A stretch of 64,000 nt of DNA from Oasisia sp. SBJ-2009 (GCA_964017155.1 OZ024867.1:19962989-20026988), one strand, 5' to 3'; positions 47,937 through 61,065 are shown, counted from the first letter of the stretch. A program made the numbers and translations. The notes: a model not told the origin generated them from the sequence alone.

Positions 47937-48165
47937 TGGGGAGCGGTGGTCGCGCGGTAGAGCGCTGGACTGTCAATTGACGATGGCTCAATCCCACCAG
48001 CCGCCGTTTCGAAACTTAGACAATTTCATAACCCCACATTTGTCTGTGTCTTTCGGAAGAGGCACTACAAGCCGGTGGTCTCTTCTATCTGGTGTCTATG
48101 GCAGGGGAAGTAAAAGACCCTACACAGGGGGTAAACTCACTAATTCTAGAGAACTACTGTAAAAA
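47937..48165 (+). mobile_element. tRNA-derived SINE (family A), uninterrupted copy
   Basis: GGGAGCGGTGGTCGCGCGGT (A-box) and ACGATGGCTCAATCCCACC (B-box) form the head. The body CGTTTCGAAACTTAGACAAT ... GGTAAACTCACTAATTCTAG ends near 48165. It is not a functional tRNA gene: no complete cloverleaf. Confidence 0.85.
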
Positions 48166-48239
48166 CCAATGACAGTAATGGTCAGCAAGTTGACCGATGT
48201 CACTTAATGAAAGAAGAGAAGAATACATCCAAAAACGTA

Positions 48240-48660
48240 CCACCTATGTTAAAGGTGCTCCCTAGATCTGATAAAAAGTACCCCCTATACCTGGTAAAAG
48301 TGCCCCCTAGATCTGATAAAAAAGTATCCCCTATACCTGGTAAAAGTGCCCCCTAGATCTGATAAAAAGTACACCCTGTACCTGTTAAAAGTGCCCCCTA
48401 GATCTGATAAAAAAAGGCACCCCCTACACCTGTTAAAAGTGCCCCCGTAGACCACTTAAAACTGCCCCATTGACCTGGTAATGGTGCCCCGTAGACATGT
48501 TAAAACTGCCCCCTAGAACTGCAAAACGTGCCGTATAGACTTGCCGAAATAATACTTGCTTTATTGACTGATTGTCCGAAACAATATCAAATACAAACAC
48601 AGGATATATACATACAAATAATGATAGACAATCAACAATAACCAGGAAAGAAGCGAACTT
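48240..48660. repeat. GTGCCCCCTAGATCTG satellite, copy 1, with flanking segment
   Basis: Units alternate CCCCCTAGATCTGATAAAAA and CCCCCTATACCTGTTAAAAG, a dimer of about 45 bp. They are followed by CTTTATTGACTGATTGTCCG ... CCAGGAAAGAAG. The same order recurs at 50565-51450. Confidence 0.88.
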
Positions 48661-48984
48661 GTAAACAGATGATGTTAACAAGTTTTCTGAACGAAGTGGT
48701 TTCTTTCAAACCCAAGTATTCCCCGTCAGGTGGGCACGGCGCAGCGTACCGATAGCAGTGGACCGTGATTTAATGGCCTAGGGAGATTTAGGGCCTACGT
48801 CCCGCCGCCCCAATATAGCATAATTAGCTAAGCATATTTGGCTAACGTCCTTAAGTAACGGTTGAATTTGCCAAGTTCATAGTCGCATTGACCAGTCCAG
48901 TTGTCTGGGTAGGTTTCAGTAGCGTGCCGTAGCACATATATCTTAATACGGGTTCATCCATAAATATGTAAATGAATACGGGCG

Positions 48985-50045
48985 GATGGACATACATACA
49001 TACATACATACATACATACATACATACATACATACGTACGTACGTACGTACATACGTACATACGTACGTACGTACATACGTACGTACGTACGTACGTACA
49101 TGCGTACATGCGTACATGCGTACATGCGTACATGCATGCATGCATGCATGCATGCATGCATGCGTACATACGTGAGTGCGTGAGTGCGTGCATGAGTGCA
49201 TGAGTGCATGAGTGCATGAGTGCATGAGTGCATGAGTGCATGAGTGCATGAGTGCATGAGTGCATGAGTGCATGAGTGCATGAGTGCATGAGTGCATGAG
49301 TGCATGAGTGCATGAGTGCATGAGTGCATGAGTGCATGAGTGCATGAGTGCATGAGTGCATGAGTGCATGAGTGCATGAGTGCATGAGTGCATGAGTGCA
49401 TGAGTGCATGAGTGCATGAGGCGGGCGGGCGGGCGGGCGGGCGGGCGGGCGGGCGGGCACGCGGGCGGGCGGGCGGGCACGCGGGCGGGCGGGCACGCGG
49501 GCGGGCGGGCGGGCGGGCCGGCGGGCGGGCGGGCCGGCGGGCCGGCGGGCGGGCGGGCGGGCGGGCGGGCACGCGGGCGGGCGGGCGGGCGGGCACGCGG
49601 GCCCGCGGGCGGGCGGGCGGGCGGGCACGCAGGCACGCAGGCATGCAGGCACGCAGGCACGCAGGCACGCAGGCACGCAGGCACGCAGACACGCAGACAC
49701 GCCGACGGACACACAGACAGACAGACAGACACAAACACACACAGGCACACATATACAAAAACAGCAAACACACCAACCAACCAACCAACCAACCAACCAA
49801 CCAACCAACCAACCAACCAACCAACCAACCAACCAACCAACCAACCAACCAACCAACCATCCAACCAACCAACCAACCAACCAACCAACCAATCAACATA
49901 CATACAAACAAACGAACCAACCAACACACAAACAAACACACAAACCAAACAACCAAACAACCAAACAACCAAACAACCAACCAACCAACCAACCAACAAA
50001 CAAACAAACCAATCAACAAACAAATAAACTAATATACAAACAAGC
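48985..50045. repeat. Compound microsatellite mosaic, 1.06 kb
   Basis: Successive blocks are (ACAT)n and (ACGT)n (48988-49165), (GCATGAGT)n (49185-49420), (GGGC)n with GGGCACGC (49421-49625), (AGGCACGC)n, (CAGA)n, (CAAC)n (49775-49890) and (CAAA)n/(CCAAACAA)n. Each block differs from its neighbour by one or two bases, as if produced by serial mutation and expansion. Long frames on both strands are artefacts. Confidence 0.95.
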
Positions 50046-50560
50046 TACCAAACAACATAGGTAGCCATATAGCTAGCTAGCTACCTAACTAACAAGTAAA
50101 CAAACAAACAAATGGAGAAACAATAGTATCTAACATACACGTGCACGACGACTCAGACACGTGTTACGCCACTGATCTATAAACAGGACTAACATCGCGC
50201 TTGTAAAGGTGCGTCTTGATCGTGACTTATTATGAATAGATAACACTCTGAGCAACTTGTCGTAGCCATATATATTGTGATACGTGAAGCTTACGGTGAA
50301 TGGAGTGACGGCTTATGACACAGTAGCATTCACGTGCATTTATCCTGCCACGTTGTCACGACACGAGGACGAAAGTAATACATAAGACACCCTAAGTGAT
50401 GTGTATCATGAATAAGTCATGAACAGTCAACATGTTAACACTATTCATAGTGTTTACACTATAAACAGTGCAACGCAACAACACAATTTCCGCTTTGTCA
50501 TGCTACGCTGGCGCTTGATGAAGTAATGCACGGCCATGCACGTGTGCCGATTGTCGCCAG
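50046..50560. other. Unique sequence between satellite blocks
   Basis: No coding frame or repeat family recognised. Several CACGTG/ACGTGT words and a hairpin ACACTATTCATAGTGTTTAC occur, with no clear meaning. Confidence 0.45.
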
Positions 50561-50564
50561 ATTC

Positions 50565-51450
50565 CATAGACCTGTTAAAAGTGCCCCCTAGATCTGCTAA
50601 AAGTACCCCCTATACCTGTTAAAAGTGCTCCCTTAATCTGATAAAAGTGCCCCCTATATATGTTAAAAGTGCCCCCTAAATCTGGTAAAAAGTACCCCTA
50701 TACCTGTTAAAAGTTGCCCCACTAGATCTGATAAAAAGTCCCCCATATACCTGCTAAAACTGCCCCCTATTTCTGGTAAAAAGTACTCCCTATACCTGTT
50801 AAAAGTGCCCCCTAGATCTGATAAAAAAAAACCTATACCTGTTAAAAGTGCCCCCTAGATCTGAAAAAATAAAGTACCCCCTATACCTGTTAATAGTGCC
50901 CCCTAAATCTTATTAAAAAGTACCCTCTATACCTGTTAAAATGCCCCCTAGATGTGATAAAAAAAGTACCCCCTATACTATTAAAAGTGTCCCCTAGATC
51001 TGATAAAAAGCACGCCGTATACTTGTAAAAAATGCCCTCTAGATCTGATAAAAAGTACACCCATACATATTAAAAGTGCCCCTAGATCTGATAAAAAAGT
51101 CCCCCCATACCTGTTAAATGTGCCCCTAGATCTGATAAAAAAGTACCCCCTTTACCTGTTAAAAGTGCCCCTAGATCTGATAAAAAGTACCCCCTAGATC
51201 TGATAAAAAGTACCCGTATACCTGTTAAAAGTGCCCCCGTAGGCCAGTTAAAACTGCCCCATTGACTTGTTAATGGTGCCCCGTAGACATGTTAAAACTG
51301 TCCCCTAGACCTGCTAAACGTGCCCTATAGATTTGCCGAAACAATACTTACTTTATTGACTGATTGTCCGAAACAATATCAAATACAAACACAGGATATA
51401 TACCAACAAATCATGAGAGACAATCAACAATTAGCAGGAAAGAAGTGAAC
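50565..51450. repeat. GTGCCCCCTAGATCTG satellite, copy 2, with flanking segment
   Basis: About 17 dimers of the 48240 satellite, then CTTACTTTATTGACTGATTG and the same 100-bp flank. Copy 2 is longer and more diverged than copy 1. The compound microsatellite lies between the copies. Confidence 0.88.
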
Positions 51451-51699
51451 TGCTTCCTTTGTTCAATTATCAACACAAAACAAGTTTGCCACCTTTGTGC
51501 AATTATGCTGATGCGAGCATACCATAGGTAATCAAATAAATGTCATAAAACCGTGATAATGAGTTTTCTTAATTAGCAGTATTAATACGTATATAATACT
51601 ATACTCAAGTATACCACTATATCCTAATTGTAGGATGCTTCTTGTTAATAAAAAATTATGTTCTCCAGATGTATTGTTTCATTGCCTTTTTAAATATAT

Positions 51700-51865
51700 T
51701 CATTCATTCACAATCTGCAATATGATTCTTCATGATAATAGTACTCCATAGTTTTGGACCAAAATAAGCGAGTGTGTTTTGTCTGGTATTGGTTTTACAA
51801 TGTGGTATTTTGTAAGCTATATGTTGTCTTATATTATAGTTGTGTACAGATGTGTGCTTCATGAA
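51700..51865 (-). mobile_element. LINE C-terminal remnant
   Basis: The - strand reads SVHNYNIRQHIAYKIPHCKT and NTRQNTLAYFGPKLWSTI, the HNYNTR ... GPKLWN tail of CR1/L2-like elements. A related remnant is at about 39300-39430. Confidence 0.8.
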
Positions 51866-52055
51866 CAAGAACAAGAACAAGAACAAGAACAAGAACAAGA
51901 ACAAGAACAAGAACAAGAACAAGAACAAGAACAAGAACAAGAACAAGAACAAGAACAAGAACAAGAACAAGAACAAGAACAAGAACAAGAACAAGAACAA
52001 GAACAAGAACAAGAACAAGAACAAGAGCAAGAGCAAGAACAAGAACAAGAACAAG
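51866..52055. repeat. AACAAG hexamer array
   Basis: About 31 perfect AACAAG units with two AGCAAG variants near the right end. It begins where a LINE 3' end (52056 onward, - strand) meets another LINE remnant, so it is probably an expanded 3' tail. Confidence 0.95.
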
Positions 52056-52600
52056 ATGTTTATTTTTTTACCCCAAGATAAGTACATGTATTCAATAATC
52101 ATTAGGTGAAACATAAACAAAACGTCATACATCAGTAATTTAAAACAGTGAAATGGGGGTCAGTGACTCCTGTTAAGACTGAAAGGTCGCTATCACAGGA
52201 GCCACTCGTAGTAATTATACATTTAGTTAACCTCTCAATATACGTATGTATAGTAATTTTTACTTCAATACGATTTGTTTTCTCTTGATAGTTTATTCTA
52301 TCTCTGATGCATGTGTACATGATTCTCTGTAGTATAAGTAAGTAGAAATAATTAAGTAACAATAAAAAAACATGTAACATTTCATTGCATCTATCCATAT
52401 ATGTGCATATTATAATTCTAATGATTCTGTGTATATAACTGACATATGTAACTATCAGATATTGTACATAATTTATGTTTTGATGTTTTTGTAAGAGATA
52501 CATTTTTAAGTAATACGCAAACCCACGTAAACTGCGAGTAATTGTTTTTCCAAAACTAATTCTGGAGTATCATTTATAATATGAGCAAATTGTATTTAGT
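52056..52600 (-). mobile_element. LINE 3' fragment, uninterrupted copy
   Basis: Matches 26607-26790 plus 27557-27910 (CAGTGACTCCTGTTAAGACT, GTATAGTAATTTTTACTTCA, CATTTTTAAGTAATACGCAA). Its 3' end is TAAACATCTT followed by (GTTCTT)n on the - strand. Confidence 0.78.
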
Positions 52601-52698
52601 TTACATGAACATGCCATTCAAATGATTAACGTTGCCGCAAAAATATTCACTTATCAATTATCCAACGGCCTCACTGGAGTGGCGCTGAAGACGCACGC

Positions 52699-53452
52699 CA
52701 GACATGGGGTCAAATACATTTAAATGTATTTAAATACAAATACTTTTGAGGGATTCAAATACAATACAAATACTTTTAAATGCAAATGTATTTAAATACA
52801 AATACATTGAAACGTATTTCAAATACTTTTTCAGATACTTTTCATTTCACGATACATTACTATACAGGTAAAAAACAAAACGATATATCAAAGAGTTCGA
52901 GACATCTAGTTTATTGCCACTGTCTAAGTTGTCTGGTTACGTTCAGTAATGGCATAGTGCAAAGTCCTGCTGCAAGGCTAAATGAATGCAATGATCCCTT
53001 TAATCATTCCTCCACACCCTTTTCACACAATCATGGCAATGTGGACAGAACTCACAGCCAAACTTTCCATTAATTCACTGAGGATCACTTAACAAGTTGT
53101 GAGTTGAATTTTATTTAATTGGGGATACCTGGCTTGAACAAAGGGCTGCTAAACTAAGCAAGGCTTCTTCCAATAAGTGCTACTCAGTGTAATTAAGGTC
53201 GTAGTCCCTGACTGTCACTGATAGCACATTGGCTAATTTAGCTTAGCAGTAACTTACATGAACATAGTGGCGGAAAGAACTGTTTGAAAAAGTATTTGAA
53301 AAAGTATTTGAACAGTATTTGAAATATCAAATACTTTAGGAAAGTATTTAAATACAAATACTTTCAATTTGTATATGTCAACTACAAATACAAATATATT
53401 TTTAAAAGTATTTAACTACTTTCAAATACAAATATATTTGACCCCATGTCTG
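52699..53452. mobile_element. hAT-like MITE with CAGACATGGGGTCAAATA ends
   Basis: Left end CAGACATGGGGTCAAATACA and right end TATATTTGACCCCATGTCTG are inverted. Subterminal AAGTATTTGAAATACAAATA-like words are dense. The 400-bp interior has a short frame of no known family. The flanking octamers do not match, so no target duplication is seen. Confidence 0.82.
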
Positions 53453-53574
53453 CAGCCCACCCAATATGGTTTGGCATGGCCACCGGGGGCTTGGCTAGCC
53501 TCAAGGGGAGCTTTCTGGGTGTTGAATCATCCCATCTGTAACTAGTACTAACTACCCTAAGAGAGGGATACATT

Positions 53575-56500
53575 CCTACCTGCCACTCCTCCCTGCCACT
53601 CCTCCCTGCCACTCCTCCCTGCCACTCCTCCCTCCCATTCCTCCCTCCCATTCCTCCCACTCCTCCCTGCCACTCCTTCCTCCCATTCCTCCCACTCCTC
53701 CCTGCCACTCCTCCCTCCCATTCCTCCCTCCCACTCCTCCCTCCCACTCCTCCCTCCCACTCCTCCCTCCCATTCCTCCCTCCCACTCCTCCATCCCACT
53801 CCTCCCTCCCACTCCTCCCTCCCATTCCTCCCTCCCATTCCTCCCACTCCTCCCTGCCACTCCTCCCTCCCACTCCTCCCCCCCACTCCTCCCTCCCACT
53901 CCTCCCCCCCACTCCTCCCTCCCACTCCTCCCTCCCACTCCTCCCTCCCACTCCTCCCTCCCACTCCTCCCCCCCACTCCTCCCTCCCACTCCTCCCTCC
54001 CACTCCTCCCTCCCACTCCTCCCTCCCACTCCTCCCTCCCACTCCTCCCCCCCACTCCTCCCTCCCACTCCTCCCCCCCACTCCTCCCCCCCACTCCTCC
54101 CTCCCACTCCTCCCTCCCACCCCTCCCTCCCACTCCTCCCTCCCACCCCTCCCTCCCACTCCTCCCTCCCACTCCTCCCTCCCACTCCTCCCTCCCACTC
54201 CTCCCTCCCACCCCTCCCTCCCACTCCTCCCTCCCACTCCTCCCTCCCACTCCTCCCTCCCACTCCTCCCTCCCACTCCTCCCTCTCACTCCTCCCTCCC
54301 ACTCCTCCCTCCCACTCCTCCCTCCCACTCCTCCATCCCACTCCTCCCTCCCACTCCTCCCTCCCATTCCTCCCTCCCATTCCTCCCACTCCTCCCTGCC
54401 ACTCCTCCCTGCCACTCCTCCCTCCCACTCCTCCCTGCCACTCCTCCCTCCCACTCCTCCCTCCCACTCCTCCCTCCCACCCCTCCCTCCCACTCCTCCC
54501 TCCCACTCCTCCCTCCCACTCCTCCCTCCCACTCCTCCCTCCCACTCCTCCCCCCCACTCCTCCCTCCCACTCCTCCCCCCCACTCCTCCCCCCCACTCC
54601 TCCCTCCCACTCCTCCCTCCCACTCCTCCCTCCCACCCCTCCCTCCCACTCCTCCCTCCCACTCCTCCCTCCCACTCCTCCCTCCCACTCCTCCCTCCCA
54701 CTCCTCCCTCCCACTCCTCCCTCTCACTCCTCCCTCCCACTCCTCCCTCCCACTCCTCCCTCCCACCCCTCCCTCCCACTCCTCCCTCCCACTCCTCCCT
54801 CCCACTCCTCCCTCCCACTCCTCCATCCCACTCCTCCCTCCCACCCCTCCCTCCCACTCCTCCCTCCCACTCCTCCCTCCCACTCCTCCCTCCCACTCCT
54901 CCCTCCCACTCCTCCCTCCCACTCCTCCCTCCCACTCCTCCCTCCCATTCCTCCCTCCCACTCCTCCCTCCCACTCCTCCATCCCACTCCTCCCTCCCAC
55001 TCCTCCCTCCCATTCCTCCCTCCCATTCCTCCCACTCCTCCCTGCCACTCCTCCCTGCCACTCCTCCCTCCCACTCCTCCCTCCCACTCCTCCCTCCCAC
55101 TCCTCCCCCCCACTCCTCCCTCCCACTCCTCCCCCCCACTCCTCCCTCCCACTCCTCCCTCCCATTCCTCCCTCCCACTCCTCCCTCCCACTCCTCCCTC
55201 CCACTCCTCCCTCCCATTCCTCCCTCCCACTCCTCCCTCCCACTCCTCCATCCCACTCCTCCCTCCCACTCCTCCCTCCCATTCCTCCCTCCCATTCCTC
55301 CCACTCCTCCCTGCCACTCCTCCCTGCCACTCCTCCCTCCCACTCCTCCCTCCCACTCCTCCCTCCCACTCCTCCCTCCCACTCCTCCCTCCCACTCCTC
55401 CCTCCCACCCCTCCCTCCCACTCCTCCCTCCCACTCCTCCCTCCCACTCCTCCCTCCCACTCCTCCCTCCCACTCCTCCCCCCCACTCCTCCCTCCCACT
55501 CCTCCCCCCCACTCCTCCCCCCCACTCCTCCCTCCCACTCCTCCCTCCCACTCCTCCCTCCCACCCCTCCCTCCCACTCCTCCCTCCCACTCCTCCCTCC
55601 CACTCCTCCCTCCCACTCCTCCCTCCCACTCCTCCCTCTCACTCCTCCCTCCCACTCCTCCCTCCCACTCCTCCCTCCCACTCCTCCCTCCCACTCCTCC
55701 CTCCCACTCCTCCCTCCCACTCCTCCATCCCACTCCTCCCTCCCACTCCTCCCTCCCACTCCTCCCTCTCACTCCTCCCTCCCACTCCTCCCTGCCACTC
55801 CTCCCTCCCACTCCTCCCTCCCACTCCTCCCTCCCACTCCTCCCTCCCACTCCTCCCTCCCACTCCTCCCTCCCACCCCTCCCTCCCACTCCTCCCTCCC
55901 ACTCCTCCCTCCCACTCCTCCCTCCCACCCCTCCCTCCCACTCCTCCCCCCACTCCTCCCTCCCACTCCTCCCCCCCACTCCTCCCTCCCACTCCTCCCT
56001 CCCATTCCTCCCTCCCACTCCTCCCTCCCACTCCTCCCTCCCACTCCTCCCTCCCATTCCTCCCTCCCACTCCTCCCTCCCACTCCTCCCTCTCACTCCT
56101 CCCTCCCACTCCTCCCTCCCACTCCTCCCTCCCACTCCTGCCTTCCACTCCTCACTCCCACTCCTTCCCTCTCACTCCTCCCTCCCATTCCTCCCTCCCA
56201 CTCCTCCCTCCCACTCCTCCCTCCCACTCCTCCCTCCCACTCCTCCCTCCCACTCCTGCCTTCCACTCCTCACTCCCACTCCTTCCCTCTCACTCCTCCC
56301 TCCCACCCCTCCCTCCCACTCCTCCCTCCCACTCCTCCCTCCCACTCCTTCCCTCCCACTCCTCCCTCCCACCCCTCCCTCCCACTCCTCACTCCCACTC
56401 CTTCCCTCTCACTCCTCCCTCCCACCCCTCCCTCCCACTCCTCCCTCCCACCCCTCCCTCCCACTCCTCCCTCCCACTCCTCCCTCCCACTCCTTCCCTC

Positions 56501-56812
56501 CCACTCCTCCCTCCCACCCCTCCCTCCCACTCCTCACTCCCACTCCTTCCCTCTCACTCCTCCCTCCCACCCCTCCCTCCCACTCCTCCCTCCCACTCCT
56601 CCCTCCCACTCCTGCCTTCCACTCCTCCCTCCCACTCCTCCCTCCCACTCCTCCCTCCCACTCCTGCCTTCCACTCCTCCCTCCCACTCCTTCCCTCTCA
56701 CTCCTCCCTCCCACCCCTCCCTCCCACCCCTCCCTCCCACCCCTCCCTCCCACCCCTCCCTCCCACCCCTCCCTCCCACTCCTCTCTCCCACCCCTCCCT
56801 CCCACACCTCCC
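53575..56812. repeat. 3.2-kb 13-bp minisatellite (CACTCCTCCCTCC)n
   Basis: Roughly 245 units of CCACTCCTCCCTC with variants TGCCACTCC, CCATTCC, CCCCCCACTCC and CTTCCACTCC. Variant patterns recur as blocks: a CCATTCCTCCCACTCCTCCCTGCC group near 53640, 54375, 55018 and 55285, and a double CCCCCC group near 54050, 54550 and 55490, showing higher-order repeats. Pyrimidines fill the + strand. The - strand has GGGAGGGAGGAGTGGG runs suited to G-quadruplex or triplex structure. A 907-codon GREEWEGGVGG frame exists only because 13-bp units read in three frames without stops. Confidence 0.97.
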
Positions 56813-56944
56813 TATCAGTTGGGCCGGACCACGTGATTCGGCGCGGTTACGCCTCAGATGACCAGGTGGATTTCGAATATAAATATAATTGAGATGAAAT
56901 GCCGAGCTAAAATGATTGCTAAATTAAGTTTGCGTTATAAATCT

Positions 56945-57245
56945 TACCATAACATTGTTTATTCTGACTGGAACAATTTCGACACACATAAAGAGTAAGG
57001 ACATGAGAGAGGAACTACGTGGGAATAGTATACAAGGGAAAGTAAGAGAAATGAGTCTACTCTGGTATGGACACATGCAGAGAATGGAAGAAAACGAAGT
57101 CAGAGCAGTTGGTGACATGAGGCACTGCGGATCACCCCGGAGGATGCACAGGACAGAACATTGTGGAAATCAAGAATTCAGGCCGCTGACCCCACCTAGT
57201 GGGAAAAGGCAAAGAAGAAGAACAAACAATTTCGACATTACATTA
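56945..57245 (+). mobile_element. LINE C-terminal fragment
   Basis: Reads IKSKDMREELRGNSIQGKVR, EMSLLWYGHMQRMEENEVRA and VGDMR, the WYGHMQRM tail of invertebrate endonuclease-RT elements, then GKRQRRRTNN. A sister fragment lies at 62085-62395. Confidence 0.88.
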
Positions 57246-57369
57246 CTATTTCCCCGCCTTTTCAGCCACTAAAGCAACTTCAGTATTATAATAAAATGTA
57301 CTATTATTATTTCTAGTATTGCTACGATTGTTGCTATTAATGTTGTTGTTATTATTATCATAATTAATA

Positions 57370-57615
<246 letters not shown>

Positions 57616-57779
57616 TGTGACTATTTTTATTATCATCACCGTCATTTTCATCGTCACCATCGTCGTTTATTACTATTATTACTGTTGTAAAGTTTTATGT
57701 AAACTCATTTTAGTCGAACAGCGCCGATCGTTGCAAAATGGATTGACTTAATAACATTGTTCATACCGTAAGTGGCAGT

Positions 57780-58054
57780 AACGTGAACTTCTCTCCCATC
57801 AACGTTAACCGATTCCCCACCATTGAGGCCGGCGACAGCTCCGAGGGTACGTCACGCGTGACAGCGGGTACGTCACGCGTGACAGCGCCGACATACCGAG
57901 CTCAACGCTCAAGGAATGAGTCTGTTGACACGTGAGGTCACGTGACCGATACAATCGGCGTCGTTTCGTGCGTGAGTGAGTTCTCTCCTCGCGTCGTGCA
58001 TGCCCGCTGTCATAGACACCGGCCAAGCACTTGGACTGACAGCATTTTTGACAG
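57780..58054 (+). promoter_or_regulatory. Candidate promoter and first non-coding exon
   Basis: CpG-rich compared with its surroundings. Two direct copies of GGTACGTCACGCGTGACAGC (57845-57884) hold CRE-like CGTCA half-sites facing each other. TGAGGTCACGTGACC holds an E-box. A strong donor, TTGACAG followed by GTAAGC, occurs at 58054/58055. No start codon context is convincing, and the gene, if real, would lie to the right of the window. Confidence 0.4.
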
Positions 58055-58055
58055 G

Positions 58056-59230
58056 TAAGCACGGCGCTCTGTATGACTATGAAGTATTTAGCATGCTGAT
58101 GGTGTGATGTCGATGGGGTGATTATAATGCGTCGTTGACGACTCTCCCTCGCTGTTGGTTCAGGTAGGATCGCTGTGTGCTGATACTGTTCCGTTTTAAT
58201 GGTGGCTGTGATCACCCAATGTGATAACGTACCCATTCACGACCATGGTGCTTTTATGGTATAAATAGCACGGGTCACGAACGCGAATGGCACAGCTAAG
58301 AACGGGTTGTGATTGGGGTAGGTGATGTAAAACCACGCCATCCGACCAAAGAGTACCCTATAAAAACAGCATTATGCAGGTTGTCTGAATTTCTGTGAGC
58401 ACATGTGTACTGTGGAGTGATTATAAATGATGTTTTAGTGCAGCGTGACATCAGAGCTGTCAAATTATGACAGCCTGTCATTCGGTGCATTTCTGCGTAT
58501 TAATACAGTTGTCATTTTGCTTGGTGATGTAATCAGGGGCAATCCGTGGGTGGTTCAAGCAGAAATGGAGGGGTGTACGGTTTGAAAGAAGTTTGTAGGA
58601 GCCTGAGGTATGAGAAGTTCACGAATTTTTGACATAACTTGTGTCTATGTAGGGTAAATATGCTGTGAAATGGTCAATAACAGAGCACCGCGAGATTAGT
58701 AGGAAATGAAGGAAATGTTGTAATGGTTGCCTATGGAGAATGCAAATGTGGTCTGAGTCCAGGTTATACCATGCCTTAGATTACCGTAGCCCGATTCTGG
58801 TCGCAAGGTCGACATGATCGCTCATTGTTTATCTAAAGGATCTGCTGTTTTGTGATATTTGTATACTTCAGGATTGTATACTCACTAGGTTAGAGTAGTT
58901 TGTGTAAGGACTTACATTTAGCAATTCCACTGAAAAGATAGTTTGTATTCTGCTGTTTAGGGTTCAGTCTCTTCTTGTAAGTGGCAAGAGTCAGCTAAGA
59001 GCTGGTCATTTTGTCTTGTCTTTTCTGAAGACAGCTTTAATACGTACCTTGGTTGTTGGGACAGACGAAAGTGTGGCCTACTGTAATAACCGCACAGTTA
59101 TGCTATAATCGCCCGGCAATGTAATAAATCGCCCGGTGGTGCAATAAAGTTGGTTGTGATGATGTTTATATGTACCTGTAAATGTGTGAACACGTGAGTC
59201 AATGTATGTATGTGAGCCTGTATGTGTAAG
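58056..59230. other. Unique sequence, possibly first intron
   Basis: No coding frame or repeat family recognised. A small direct repeat CGCCCGG (about 59111-59135) is the only pattern noted. Confidence 0.4.
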
Positions 59231-59234
59231 TATG

Positions 59235-59785
<551 letters not shown>

Positions 59786-60384
59786 GAGAAACACTGCTTT
59801 ATAACACACATGGTGTCGTGGCCAATTGTGGTAAACGCCACGCGTCGAGCTACACCAGATGTGTCCCTTTAGACGGCGGAATAAAAGTTACTGCAGACGG
59901 TCATTAGCAGAAACTCACTCAAATGCAACTTGCAGCAATCGAACCGTGACGTACCCACACAATTCGCATCGCCTTCTGTTGTCTAAGTGGTGAATTCCCC
60001 CGAGGTTGTACGAGTTCAGTGTGCATCTGAAGAGGCGCCGGCCGATGCAGTGATATTTTGTCAGACTAAACATTGTCATGCATTCAGTGGCAACGACATA
60101 AATGCTATATCCAGCGTACACGGTGAGCAGCAGTTAAGCAAATAACCACGTTGAATAAATGACAGAATGTTTCACGTGCAGGCAGAAGAACCTATCGTTG
60201 ACGTTGGTCTCATCGATATAATGTATTCGTCATCACGGCGTTTAAACTATACAACTATTTGTTTGGCCGGCGCGTTTTTGACAGTAACACTTTCACTGGT
60301 TGTTTCGAACTTTTGTATTAGTGTATCAAACGTTGGAGAGTAGTAGAATATGTATACACACAACACAACAGTCGAACTGTAAAA
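59786..60384. other. Unique sequence without recognised feature
   Basis: Balanced base composition. I see no splice-bounded open frame and no repeat copy. Confidence 0.4.
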
Positions 60385-61065
60385 TAGGGCGTGCAAGTCT
60401 CGTGCGCGAAAACGAGGCTGGGGACAGTTGGGGGCAGAAACTCTATATTTTCCATGTTAACATATAGGACTTCGTTTTGTTTTTGGTTGTAATAATCGAA
60501 CTGTTCCCAAACAGCGTACTTCAGTTATATTGTCCGAATTATTATTACAAGCAAAAGCAGTGGAACACTTTGCCGGTTACAAAGCTCACGGAATTCATGA
60601 ATTTTAATCGATTATTATGATGGTTGCCATGGCATCGCCGGCTTGTACTTGTGTTTGGCGATCTTGACTAATAATGAAGAGTGCAATTTTTCGCGCAGTA
60701 GAACCTGTTTGGGGCAAACGTATATATGTGTTATGATTATGTGCACTTAGACAACTTGTCAGATATGTGTGCTTATCGAAACCAATGTAAGCAATGTAAA
60801 ATACAAATCCCGTAAGACACATAGGGCCTAAAACTGTATGTATTATCAGCACTACGTAAATCGCTATATGTCTATGATAGTGTGGTAAACTCAATATTAG
60901 ATCAGACATTTAAGATAAGAAAGGTAAATAGAACCACACAGCACACACATAGATGTAAATAGAACACACCAGTAGAAACCAGTCTATAGGGGAAAGATTA
61001 ATGATCTAACTCTGTGGGTATAACACAAGATATATATGACCAACTTACAGGCCCTATAGAAAAAA
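60385..61065. mobile_element. Dispersed repeat family C, copy 3
   Basis: GGGCGTGCAAGTCTCGTGCG and AACGAGGCTGGGGACAGTTG match 7355 and 16575. It continues with AGATATGTGTGCTTATCG, then CATTTAAGATAAGAAA and CAACTTACAGGCCCTAT. This copy is the longest. Confidence 0.72.

Noticed and set aside
48851..50032. Long frames with [14 protein letters not shown] and NQPTNQPT repeats
   Set aside because: Translations of the compound microsatellite in all frames on both strands.
53412..56148. Open frame of 907 codons reading GREEWEGGVGG repeats on the - strand, with further long frames beside it
   Set aside because: The 13-bp unit lacks stop codons in any frame, so long frames are automatic. No start context, no unique domain, and several overlapping frames are equally open.
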